Shown in pieces: positions 15,401 to 24,249 of a DNA stretch of 64,000 nt (its first letter is position 1; each line of letters opens with the position of its first letter). The stretch is from Styela clava (taxonomy: Eukaryota > Chordata > Ascidiacea > Stolidobranchia > Styelidae): assembly GCF_964204865.1 (NCBI RefSeq), contig NC_135262.1, forward strand, positions 5,642,001-5,706,000, written 5' to 3'. The notes below the pieces were generated by a model. It did not search any database. It was not told the origin of the DNA and worked only from the letters and a program-made list of their open reading frames with translations. Both the position numbers and the translations under genes were made by a program.

Positions 15401-15882
15401 TTGATTGCTAGAGAATGCATTGTAAGATTGCTCATGAAGTATCTTCTCATTGAGAAGTACCGTATATCCTCGCATAAGCCGACCCTCTGAAAAACATCCT
15501 GAAAACGGTGGATTTATAGAAATTCTCATATATGCGGACCCCCTGGTTTGACAACTTTTTGAGTTTCAAACTCGGCTTATATGCATTTCCCAGCAGAAAG
15601 AAGGTTGAACTTATTTACAGCATTTGAAGTCTTGTCTTCATCTATAGAAAGATAGTTTCATAGAGATGTTTTCATTACTTTTTTGTTGCAATCCGTTGAA
15701 GTTACTATTTTTCATTTTTTAGATTCAGTCTACTTAAACATTCGGCCGATCGAAATTTCGTTGACGGATTGAACAGTTTACACTACAAAACCCCGATCAT
15801 CACTCAAACGAGATTTTACACAAACATTACGGTAGATTTACGGCCGGTGAAAGATTTGGCATCGCCGACGGACCATTCATGA
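343..15882 (+). CDS. B4GALT: Beta-1,4-galactosyltransferase family gene, 3' seven exons (partial at 5' end)
   Basis: Seven exons join in frame to about 300 residues that end at a TGA; the cytoplasmic and membrane N-terminus must lie left of the window. In order they carry an N-terminal cysteine (TCPEKFPE), the DCVP cysteine, the donor-binding stretch VAFLIPFRNR, FNRAMLFNVGFQEA, the metal-binding DVD (CFVFHDVDHIP), FFGGVSG, the acceptor and catalytic motif WGWGGEDDDF, and DGLNSL followed by ITVDL. This is the full order of Golgi beta4-galactosyltransferases (GT7 family), which move galactose from UDP-Gal to terminal GlcNAc, or to related acceptors. N-glycosylation sequons are seen (NMT, NVS, NIT). 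Odd points: the family MIxH metal site reads SIKK here, and the tyrosine just before FGG is Phe. The exact paralog (B4GALT1 to 6 type) cannot be fixed by eye. The introns hold at least six MITE copies. Confidence 0.92.
612..897 (+). repeat. Diverged tRNA-derived SINE
   Basis: The stretch aligns over its length with the better-preserved SINE copies at 35,945 and 51,045. Shared blocks are CGTAACCGC(A/T)GGTCGG, CTAATCCCATA, the TGGTAA(G/C)CG(A/G)ACGA segment and the CTCTCC...AGGAT tail. The promoter boxes are eroded. It lies in a B4GALT intron. Confidence 0.6.
1797..2006. mobile_element. Tc1/mariner-like MITE with TA target site
   Basis: The ends are an imperfect inverted repeat of about 20 bp: TAGGATGTCCATAAAGTC on the left, and the right end read on the minus strand as CAGGGTGTCTATAAAGTC. 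TA dinucleotides flank both ends (1795-1796 and 2007-2008). The 210-bp body has no coding potential. Ends and target are those of non-autonomous mariner elements; the family call is inference. Confidence 0.7.
2609..2811. mobile_element. Short-TIR MITE (AGGCTTCCCGC ends)
   Basis: AGGCTTCCCGC at the left end is repeated inverted as GCGGGAAGCCT at the right end, about 200 bp apart, with no ORF inside. No convincing target-site duplication is visible, so the superfamily is unknown. Confidence 0.5.
3046..3257 (+). mobile_element. GTACTCC/GGAGCGC MITE, copy 1
   Basis: Full-length member of the commonest element in the window. The left end reads GTACTTCCGTAGTATGTGTACC and the right end is an inverted relative, GGTACACATACTTCTGGAGC, about 210 bp away. 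The middle holds the shared GGTTAGG, TTTTATTCCGATTT and TTAGCCAAGTGAATATA blocks. There is no ORF, so it must be non-autonomous. Confidence 0.8.
3446..3564 (+). CDS. B4GALT: B4GALT exon b
   Basis: Acceptor TTTTTTCAG, donor GTGAGT. It encodes GPFYVNMTEIP, then VGGKWRPKDCVPKYK, equivalent to the GGRYxPxDC stretch of the family, with an NMT sequon. It ends in phase 0. Confidence 0.9.
3705..5370 (+). repeat. Composite repeat with poly-C ends and internal tandem copy
   Basis: The block is bounded by C-runs (about 3713-3738 and 5327-5341) and ends TTTTAAAAAATCCTGGCTG. Inside, a unit of about 175 bp starting GCGTGCAATTGC occurs twice in tandem (about 3775 and 3949). A reverse-oriented relative lies at about 22,365-23,300, sharing the CAGCCAGGATT end and the TTTATTCTC(C/T)CTAAAT block. 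The frames of 60-115 codons seen here are not conserved, so I treat them as chance. Confidence 0.55.
6616..6790 (+). mobile_element. GTACTCC/GGAGCGC MITE, copy 2
   Basis: Same core and left end as copy 1. The right end is diverged after ACATACTTCT and internal parts are missing. Confidence 0.75.
6933..7049 (+). CDS. B4GALT: B4GALT exon c (UDP-Gal binding start)
   Basis: Acceptor TTTTTTTTAG, donor GTATGA. Exactly 39 codons, phase 0 at both ends. It begins VAFLIPFRNR, the hallmark IIPFRNR strand of the GT-A fold, and ends FLVEQ. Confidence 0.93.
8577..8615 (+). mobile_element. GTACTCC MITE fragment
   Basis: Only the left terminal repeat and the first GGTTAGGGTTAGGG block are present; similarity then stops abruptly. 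Confidence 0.6.
10060..10190. repeat. Inverted TGCGCCTTATAA-type repeat
   Basis: GTGCGCCTTATAAGC and TGCACCTTATAACC(T)GGTGCGC lie close together in a block that resembles the ends of non-autonomous DNA transposons. Boundaries are not clear. Confidence 0.3.
10445..10660 (+). mobile_element. GTACTCC/GGAGCGC MITE, copy 3
   Basis: Full-length copy running from AGTACTCCTGTTGTGTGTG to CTTCTGGAGCGTC, with all internal blocks of copy 1. Confidence 0.8.
11154..11325 (-). mobile_element. GTACTCC/GGAGCGC MITE, copy 4 (reverse)
   Basis: Reverse-oriented copy, from GCGCTCCGAAAGTATGTG to ACATACTACGGGAGTAC, shortened in the middle. Confidence 0.78.
11892..12079 (+). CDS. B4GALT: B4GALT exon d (FNRA and DVD motifs)
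   Basis: Acceptor TGTTTTTCAG, donor GTGAGT. It encodes FNRAMLFNVGFQEAMK, then CFVFHDVDHIPEND and the second-pair cysteine in YYGCSGMP. DVD is the metal-binding motif. It ends in phase 2, the next exon supplying the third base of a His codon. Confidence 0.93.
12596..12718 (+). CDS. B4GALT: B4GALT exon e (FFGGVSG and WGWGGEDDD)
   Basis: Acceptor TTCTTTCAG, donor GTGAGA. It encodes YEKFFGGVSG and NQFWGWGGEDDDFYTR, the most conserved block of the family, with the catalytic acidic residues. The residue matching human B4GALT1 Tyr289 (the one before FGG) is Phe. Confidence 0.95.
13921..14128. repeat. Tandem duplication, period 104 bp
   Basis: The block starting GCTTTCGTATTATTAATCC at 13,928 recurs at 14,032 almost unchanged through CAGTCAGCTGTGCTTATTG. 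The two copies differ at a few bases near their ends. Confidence 0.85.
14313..14515 (+). mobile_element. GTACTCC/GGAGCGC MITE, copy 5
   Basis: Copy with both ends, GTACTCCCGCAGTATG and CACTCCTGGAGCGTC, in the B4GALT intron just before exon f. Confidence 0.8.
14659..14760 (+). CDS. B4GALT: B4GALT exon f (third metal-ligand region)
   Basis: Acceptor TTGTTTCAG, donor GTGAGT. It encodes GGYNVSRPPDEYGRYQSIKK, then NHGQEAQFLGR. In most family members this exon holds MIRH or MIKH, whose Met and His bind the metal. Here the aligned positions read SIKK, with one His two residues further on. Confidence 0.9.
14870..15290. repeat. Diverged tandem repeat, period about 165 bp
   Basis: The sequence AGCAT(A/T)CTCAATT(C/T)ATAATAT starts three units (near 14,872, 15,035 and 15,193). 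Each carries GGTCTGC...GTTATTTGT, and the first two carry GAGCTGCAGTTGAAA. It lies in the last B4GALT intron. Confidence 0.75.
15723..15882 (+). CDS. B4GALT: B4GALT terminal exon
   Basis: Acceptor TTTTTTAG. It encodes FSLLKHSADRNFVDGLNSL, then YTNITVDLRPV and a short tail to TGA at 15880-15882. DGLNSLxY and ITVDL are the standard C-terminal blocks of the family. Confidence 0.92.
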
Positions 15883-18401
15883 AAAATAATTTTGTTGGGT
15901 TGATTATACTAAATAGGAATTGTCAAAATTGAGATTTCCACTTAGTTCTTGGAGTTTGGGGTGCACAGGCTGCTCCGAATTGTGTATTTACTTTTCATAA
16001 ATAGAGGAAGGTTTGGAAATATATTGAAAAATGCAGTAAAATCATGATAATTTTAAAGACAAAATTCTCGAAAAAAAAAATTTTAGGAAAAAAAATTTGA
16101 CTGAACAAACCAAAAACCAGACGCTTTTTTGATGATTGCCGTCAAATCATAAGGATTTCATAATATTCACATAAAAATTTTGGGATAAAAATTAATTCTT
16201 TAAACTAAAAACAGGAGTCTATCCATCGAATCTCTTGTCTTTTGAAAGAATCAGGGCCCTTGGGTGTTTTGATAGCTACAGCATGAACATCCTCCTAACT
16301 GAATTAATTTTTTCAACTCTACCTTTGAAGAATATTATTTGTAGTAACAATTTAATAATTCTTTACCTGTATCAAATGATTTTTCTTTTTCTTGCTTTTT
16401 TTTCACTTCATATTTGTATCAAATTGTTTAATATAGGTACATAGCGTAGTCATTACTGTTCTAATTGTATTATTATTTTGTGTTTTTCGTAACCACTCTC
16501 TCATAACCATGTTTTTCATAACCTTTCTCACCCAAATGTGAACTATATACAATTTTGCACAAAGACCATATGGTTCTATGCATCTGAAAGCGCCCAGCCA
16601 ATAGGAACGTAGTATTGAATCTTACATTACATGGAAAGTTTCGTGTTTTTTATAACCCCGGTCGCCTTAAATTTATCAAATTTTTCACAATGAACATAAG
16701 GTTTCATCCCGTTCAATATAAAGGACGATTTGAATCCTATGTTTTGTAGAAAATTGCTGAAAACATGAAATGTTTCCGTGAAGGCCTGCTGGGTTTTGCT
16801 CTTCACCGAATTTAGACAAAACAGCGCAATGTAATAAAATACATTTTCTTCTTGACAAGTGATTTTCTTTCACCGGGACATTGTCTAATCATGCATGGAG
16901 CTGAATTTGTGAATGCCATCACGAATATATTTTTGTTTGGTAAATGTACAAATAATGATGCACCAAATTATAATTACACAATTTTTTAATACAGACCACA
17001 GAACCATTTTTTAGATTGTCAGCTAGTTTTATAAGCTATGATGAATAAACATAATTATGTCATAAATAAATAATACAATGTGTCTGAGAGACATGGCTGG
17101 GGTTTAAAATCACAATGCCCTGGTCACTGAGCCACAAATCAAATCAAACTTTGGCTCCAGCTTCGAGTCCTCAGAGCTGGACTCCATAGCCATTGATGTT
17201 TTTTCATATGACCACAACTATGGAACATAAGTCCAAATGCAGTTTCACAGCATTAGGTCTCCATACCATGATATGAAGGTTTCAAAATTGAACCTTCAAT
17301 TATACAAATTTCATCTGAAACATTTGAATAAATGGTGAAAAAATAAAAATCAAATTCGAAAAAAATATCAAACTTTATATTTTTTTATGAAGTTTTAAAA
17401 ATATGGAAAATTATCAGATACTTATGAGTTTGAGCTACTAACATTGCTGGTGGCTCGGGCTCCATCTTTTATCGTAAGCTGGGTTTCATCTGAAGAAAAT
17501 GGCACAACTCCCGACTCCCAATCCCTGCTTGAAAGACACACGTGCTTTTAATTACACTTCTTTAAGTTTTTCTAAATTGATCTTGAAAAAGTCTTCCAGT
17601 TATAATATTGCTTCAAATTTCAAAAAGTTTTGGTAAATATTGTAATCATTTATATTATAAACATTGATGTCACGTAAATTATATGGCACAAACAACATGG
17701 ACTGAAAATAACATAAAAGTTCGTATAGATCATCACACGGAAAAAAAAATGAGCAGTGATGAACTGTTGAAAATTTTAGTTATACATCAATTTTTATTTC
17801 AAATATTTAGTGACATCTGATATCGAAGATAACTTTTTATCAAACTTTCTCAAGTAGAATAATTGAATGCTTATATATATATAGCTAAGCTTTTTCTGGG
17901 AGAAAATTTTTTTTCTAAGGAATCTAAACAACATCAAGTGAAATATTATGTATAAAAATGTTGATTATGTCAAACAATTGTATTGTAATACTATATAATA
18001 TGATGGTCAGTACTTTTAAATTATATATAATACGTGTACAGATGTTTTTATATTAATTCATTATTTAACATTGATAATTAGAATACTGCAGTTCCAGTTT
18101 AAAATATTATAATATAATTCGCTGATGAACTATTTTTTCAATTCTTCACCTGATATTCAATAAAAAGTTCCCTGTTTTCGCCGAGGTTGAAATTCAATAT
18201 TATGTATTTTTGGTTGAAGTTAGTTGACTTTGACAAATCATTTTTTCTATTCGTGTTCGCCTCCTCAACTATATATTTAGTCCATTGAATGATTTCTCTT
18301 TCAAGGTTTGGTCAACTCGACAAGGTAATTTTAAGCTAACAATTTGTCTTCAAATATGAGTATTTATTCCTATATTAATTCCATTCTACCAAGTTTTTGG
18401 G

Positions 18402-18604
18402 GCGCTCCAGAAGTATGTGTACCAATATGGAGGCAACTACTTTTGTTCGCTTATTTTACGTAAAGTTGTGTAAATGGACTGATACCTATGTATATACACT
18501 TGGCCAGCACAGACGGTCCCCTGACTCATTATAGAACTAAACGAAGGAAAATCGGAATAAAATTATGGCCTAACCCTAACCCGGTACACATACTACGGTA
18601 GTAT
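18402..18604 (-). mobile_element. GTACTCC/GGAGCGC MITE, copy 6 (reverse)
   Basis: Reverse full-length copy, from GCGCTCCAGAAGTATGTG to ACATACTACGGTAGTA, downstream of B4GALT. Confidence 0.8.
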
Positions 18605-19074
18605 CGTTTTATTCTATGTTTAAAGCTGCTCTTTACCCGTATAACATGAATAAAGTTGGTTGTATTTATTCTCTTCAATTTGTTCAATCAGTGAAAAATT
18701 TACATTCAAGTTTGTACATATCACTAAATTGAGTTTACACTTGGATATTTGAAAATTTCAAGTCATAATATTCAGCCAATACCCAACAATTCGATTAAGG
18801 TAGTATATGTGATTCTACCAACCGCATTATCTTTTTGTATCTTGAGTCGCTGTGGTGCCCCATATGAATGTGAAAATGAATCAGATTTTTCCAAGTGATA
18901 TTTGGATGTTGTTACTGTTACTATTCTCTTTGTTCCCTATTTAATTCAGTGTTGTGGTTTTGTAGCAATTGTTTGTAGAAATTTTTTTCTATTTTTTGTC
19001 TCTATTGAGTGTAATTTATGTATACATCCTGAAAAGCAAGAACTTAGATATCAGAACCTTCACAAAATATTATT

Positions 19075-19190
19075 GCGCTCCGGAAGTGTATATTCACTTG
19101 GCTAACACAGACAGCCCACGAACTCGTAGTAGAACTGAAATAAGGAAAATCGGAATAAAATTATGCCTTAACCCGGTACACACACTACAC
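19075..19190 (-). mobile_element. GTACTCC/GGAGCGC MITE, internally deleted copy
   Basis: It starts GCGCTCCGGAAGTGTAT and jumps straight to the TTCACTTGGCTAACACAGAC block, so the left third is lost. It ends near CCGGTACACACACTAC. Confidence 0.7.
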
Positions 19191-20129
19191 CTATATTATA
19201 GTATACCTCATCATTAGTATATTACCAAACAACACTCATACTTTTTAGAATAAAAAATTGGTCATTTTATTTGGTAATGAAAATTGAAAGTGATCAATTT
19301 GTCAGTTTATAGTTATGCAAAATTTATATTGAAAAATTGACAAAAATAATGTTTTCACTCGCTGATTGGAAACCCTACTAGTTTATATTCTATAAGACTA
19401 CTGAATTCCTGAAAATAACTTATGTTGGTGTCTGTCTGAGTTTGCTTCAACCATTTTTTGTTGGGATTGTTAAATTACGGTAACTTGGTTTAACATTTTG
19501 AGCACCTGAATATGTGTGACTATATAGGGTTGAAATTTTCTATTGATATGCTGTGTGAGTGAGGTTATATCTTATGCTGCATCTGTTTTTCTCCTGATAT
19601 GTTTTGTGAACATTCGACTAGAATTGTTAGCAATTCAAAAGCTATATTTTATTTCATAAGATAGAGGTGTTATTTATTCAAATATTTTATTCAATCGGAT
19701 AACCAAATTGGTCCAATATAGGGTAGCAAAACCATCATTTTAGAAAAGTGTCCAATAACTGTGATCTCTTCGTAAAAAAAACTACAAAAAAAATTGATGG
19801 TTTGTCCATTGCATTAAAATTGTTTTGTTCACAATTTTGACCGAAACTTAATTTGCTTATTATTATACAATAATGTGTATACAACTGGCCTTTTCTATTG
19901 TTGCAAATTTTGTTTATGACGTCATTTAAATTTGTTGCGTTTTGGTGCTTGTTCTCTTATTCGGAAACAACAGGTACCGACATATGTCAGAAAATATCTA
20001 AAAAGAACTCGGTGTAGCCCGATACCTTAGATATCACCTCAATGTCCTATCCAGCTGTTCCGATGTATAATTTGTATTGAAATAACTTCTGATATTACAT
20101 AGTTTTCAGTTGCACCACAGTGCAGTCAT

Positions 20130-20717
20130 TAGGGCTGGGAATGGTTAACTGGTTAACCGATTGTACAAATCATCTTTATAATGTACAATTCTTTCAAAAA
20201 TGGTTACGTCATCGCAAATTTATCTCCTGTGGCGTTTAATTCAAAAGAATGACGCTAACTGTATTGGTGAGAAAAATAATTGAATGCCAAGATTGCTGAT
20301 TATGAAAATTTGACAATCATTTTTCATGAATCAGTTTTCGGTCAAAGTATATTGTTCACGATTTCATTTCAAAATCGTATATCGTATATTCAATGTCAAC
20401 CAATAAGTGCGTAGTTGATGCTGTTTTTCTTTGTATCTCAAAGCAGAGTTACACATCAAGCATTGAAAATTTGTCACATAAATGACATTTCATAACGGAA
20501 TCGGGTTTACTGAAATACTTCCATTTGTCCTACCCACTCTACGTATATCTTGCAGCAGAGCGATCGCGAAACTATCTTGATTCGTGAATAATTTTGAGCA
20601 ATACCGGGATAAGGTCACGCGAAATTGCTATGTAACCATTGTGACGTAACAAGCTAAAATTATTATGTGAAACGTCACCCTGCGGTTAAAGTGTTTTCCC
20701 TGAAATTCCCAGCCCTA
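20130..20717. mobile_element. hAT-type MITE with exact 8-bp target-site duplication
   Basis: The left end is TAGGGCTGGGAAT and the right end is its inverse, ATTCCCAGCCCTA. The 8-bp sequence GCAGTCAT flanks both sides (20122-20129 and 20718-20725) without a mismatch. TAGGGCTGGGA ends and an 8-bp TSD are typical of hAT (Ac-like) transposons. The 588-bp body has no transposase frame, so it depends on a transposase elsewhere. Confidence 0.88.
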
Positions 20718-22159
20718 GCAGTCATCTTATTTCTTTGATATTCTTCCTGAAAATAAATTTGATAAATTCTTTATCGCATCTTATTATGTCAGCAGGAAGG
20801 GCATCTAGTTTGGTAAATTCAGGAAAATACAAAAGTCAGAGAAAACACAAAAGTGATCAAATCATCGCGAGTTTGTTCACTTTGAATATATTTAAGAATG
20901 AGAGTTTACCGTTCTAATCAGTTTTTCTAGGAAACTATATAAAACCTTTAGTTATTTTTAAATTGCACCCCGCGAAATAATGAGGTATTTGCGGTATCTT
21001 TTCTGGTGTTTGGTTTTGAAATGTGGTTAAAATTGTATTCTTTCGCGACAGATATTACTTGAAAACACACCAGACGCTGTGGTATAACGTTGTTGTGGGT
21101 TAGGAAATACGCAGGCTTGTCCATGGGACATATTTTTATGTCTCATCCCATGGTAATTTATGCCCGTCTCATCCGACCCCATGGGATTCCCATCGGGATA
21201 CAATTCAATAAAAATCGTTAAATTCAGGTTTAGCGTCTGCACACTAAATAAGACTACATGTACGAACGGACGTGCAAAACAACAAAATTTACTCAATTTG
21301 TCATACCCATTGTGCATGTATCCATCAGTCCCTTCACCAGCCAGGTATATTGTTAATTCCTAATATATTTTGCTCTTTATACCTTTAAGAAAGTTATGCT
21401 CAAATATATGGACACGAAATTCATAATGAAATGTTTTACCATCATTTCCCTGAAAATAATACACTATTTCGTGTCCCATGGGAAATACAAATGTGTGCTA
21501 TCCCGAAGTTTAGATAAGAAGCGCGACTCATCGGATTAGTTCAGTCTGTAAAAGACGATTGATTCTTCTTGTACCGATCACAAGACGTCATTCCCATATT
21601 GGTAGGGTTCCCATATTTTTTGGACTTCGGAGCGGGACGCCTCCAAAGACGCAACCACTTAGCTCAGTTAGCTGTGATCCTGTAACTTTACAGTTTCGTG
21701 AAATTCAAGACTCAAAATCGACTTCGCAACTACAGATGTTTTTTTGTTTGTCTCCAACAGCAATATACCACCTTTTCCGTGACGTCATTAATATTTTTGA
21801 TTTAATGTCATTCAACTTATTCTTGGCATTAATTAAAACAAAATATTGAGTCAATCTTATAATTGACGATGATATGGAATTCCTAGGTTTGATATCGCAG
21901 AAACAGTGACACCCTTCTCACTGAGAAAAAATTAAGATGTTGTTCTTGTATTTATGGATTCTTATGTTATTGCTGCTATTAAATTTGATAAAATGCACGC
22001 TTGGAATTGTATTTTCAATGTAAGGGGAAATTGAGCTTAGGGTATTCCAATTTAGGGGTAACGATATTTTTGGAAAATTTTTATTCAGAGCTTTTCAGTT
22101 TGTGAAAACCAGGGGGTGACAACCTATATCTAGTCGTGGACAAAAAGTCTAATCTAGCG

Positions 22160-23581
22160 CATAGGTTCTCAAAGGAGAATGGGTTCTCCGTGAGAGAAAC
22201 CCAGGGGCTCCGCGAGCTATTCGATTACTCTTTAAAATACTGACTCAAAATGTTGTAACTGTTCAAAGAAGCAATAACAGCTTTGATAAAATCTGACAAC
22301 AATATAGCCTCGAAATATGGCAAAGAAGCGGAATTAAAAAATGACATTATTTATAAGCGGGAGCACAGCCAGGATTCTTAAGAGGGAGGTGGTTCAAAAT
22401 TGGAATCGGAAATTTCCGCGCAACATTCGCGATTAAAAAACGGATAACGAGATTTCTGTTGCGTAAAATATTCAATCCATGACCGACGCGAGCATTTAAC
22501 GTGTCTCGTCGTTATAATGTAATTGTGCTCATCGTTAATGACGTTTGATTCGAGATTACTATTAGGATTACTAAAATGAAAGAATACTATTCCAAAATAA
22601 CATAAAACACGTGATGAACTGCCAACTATAAATAAATTGGAGTCGTATTTTTACGATCTTGGGATTTGTCAAACTTGATTCGTTCTTTCGCACTCGATAT
22701 TATTTTTAAGCAAGATATCACCATTTAAAAAATCACAAAGTCTAGGCAAAATACGAACAATTGAAATTTATTTTATTGCGTGCGGCTCCGTCGGTAGTTT
22801 CAAAATGGGAAAAAGGTACATCGCGCGCACAATTGACAGTGTTTCGATTTCGCAGTTACTACGATGAAAACCTAACATAACACCACATTTTGTGATTTAC
22901 AATGTCTATAAAAACGTTTTCGATCTGAGGTGAGTCTGCTGAAACCAAACGTGTGATCTTCCATTTTAAGTTTTAATATTTTGGAATGCCTATTTTCAAT
23001 CAACAAATTTGAGTTGCGGATTTACCTCTTTACTACTAATTATTTTTAGCATTTCGTCGCCGATGACTATAAAATGTTAACATATTTTTCACATTGAACT
23101 CATAATTCCCCACGAGAACAAAAAGGCAATTAACGTCGTCATTGTGTAACAATACATGTAAATTTTTTATTTAGGGAGAATAAACACCGGCGTAAAGATG
23201 TTTCAAGGTTCAAAAACACGTTATGCTGAGAAAAAAAAATCGACGATTGTAACAAAATGCAATCGCGCACGTTATTAGCGACCTTTTAAGTCTTCCAAAA
23301 ATGTCAAAAGGGAAAAGATTCGACCCCTAATTTATTAGTATGTTTGTCAAGTGTCAAATTTACAGCTTTAGTATATATAATTTATGTTTAAAATTTAGAT
23401 TTATTTATGACTTGTATTAACCCTATTAAAAAAGGTTCAGCATTTAAATTGAGTAAAGTACTTTTAACTTGCTCAGGAATATTAATCTGAAAGTAACAAT
23501 TTTAACATTTATTTTGGGGCTCCGTGAATAATAGTCAACATTTTCAAGGGCTCAGCAACACCAAAAGTTTGAGAACCCATG
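22160..23581. mobile_element. Non-autonomous hAT-like element carrying the duplication breakpoint
   Basis: The left end is CATAGGTTCTCAAA and the right end is inverted, TTTGAGAACCCATG. Flanks ATCTAGCG (22152-22159) and ATCTAGTC (23582-23589) match at 6 of 8 bases, as an old 8-bp target-site duplication would. GGTTCTCAAA ends with a nearby GGGGCTCCGNGA block are typical of hAT ends. No transposase frame remains. The left end of the 15-kb tandem duplication falls inside it, at about 22,490. Confidence 0.6.
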
Positions 23582-23589
23582 ATCTAGTC

Positions 23590-24240
23590 TAGCGAACGGA
23601 AATTATTTTTTTCTCAGAATTCTTTTGTCGTAATTATATCGTCTTAATTATCCTTCAACATACGAACCAACTAGCTAGGTTGGGCAAAATTATATTTTTT
23701 GGTCAAACATTTGTGAGGAATACGGAATAGTTCTAATCTACTACCGAGTTCTAATCTACAACCGAGTTCTAATCTACAACCGAGTAGCGAACGGAAATTA
23801 TTTTTCTCTCAGAATTCCTTTGTCGTAATTATATCGTCTTAATTATCCTTCAACATACGAACCAACTAGCTAGGTTGGGCAAAATTATATTTTTTGGTCA
23901 AACATTTGTGAGGAATACGGAATAGTTCTAATCTACAACCGAGTTCTAATCTACAACCGAGTAGCGAACGGAAATTATTTTTTTCCCAGAATTCTATATT
24001 TTTGTCAAACATTTATATATTTTTGTCAAATATATTTATATAATTTTGTCAAATATTTATATATTTTTGTCAAACATTTGTGAGGAATACGGAATAGTTC
24101 TAATCTACAACCGAGTAGCGAACGGAAATTATTTTTCCATCAGAATTCCTTTGTCGTAATTATATCGTCTTAATTATACTTCAACATACTAATCAACTAG
24201 CTAGGGTTGGGCAAAATTATATATTTTTGTCAAACATTTG
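23590..24240. repeat. Minisatellite-like tandem array present only in copy A
   Basis: AGCGAACGGAAATTATTT starts four units (about 23,591, 23,786, 23,963 and 24,117), so the period shrinks from 195 to 177 to 154 bp. Units include TTGTCGTAATTATATCGTC, AACTAGCTAGG and GAGGAATACGGAATAG. Between them the 18-bp subunit GTTCTAATCTACAACCGA is itself repeated two or three times, and a TTTTTGTCAAA(C/T)ATTTATATA subarray lies at about 23,995-24,080. Confidence 0.8.
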
Positions 24241-24249
24241 TTTAAGTGA

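Larger units (their letters stand above)
15883..20129. other. Intergenic stretch, no gene recognised
   Basis: AT-rich DNA downstream of the B4GALT stop. Apart from MITE copies at 18,402 and 19,075 I see only low-complexity A/T runs and short open frames without family motifs or splice context. The B4GALT polyadenylation site must lie here, but I cannot choose one. Confidence 0.4.

Noticed and set aside
21540-21690. tRNA-like GGATTAGTTCAGTCTG and TAGCTCAGTTAGC segments
   Set aside because: Resemble D-arm sequences, but no anticodon or T arm at the right spacing could be found.
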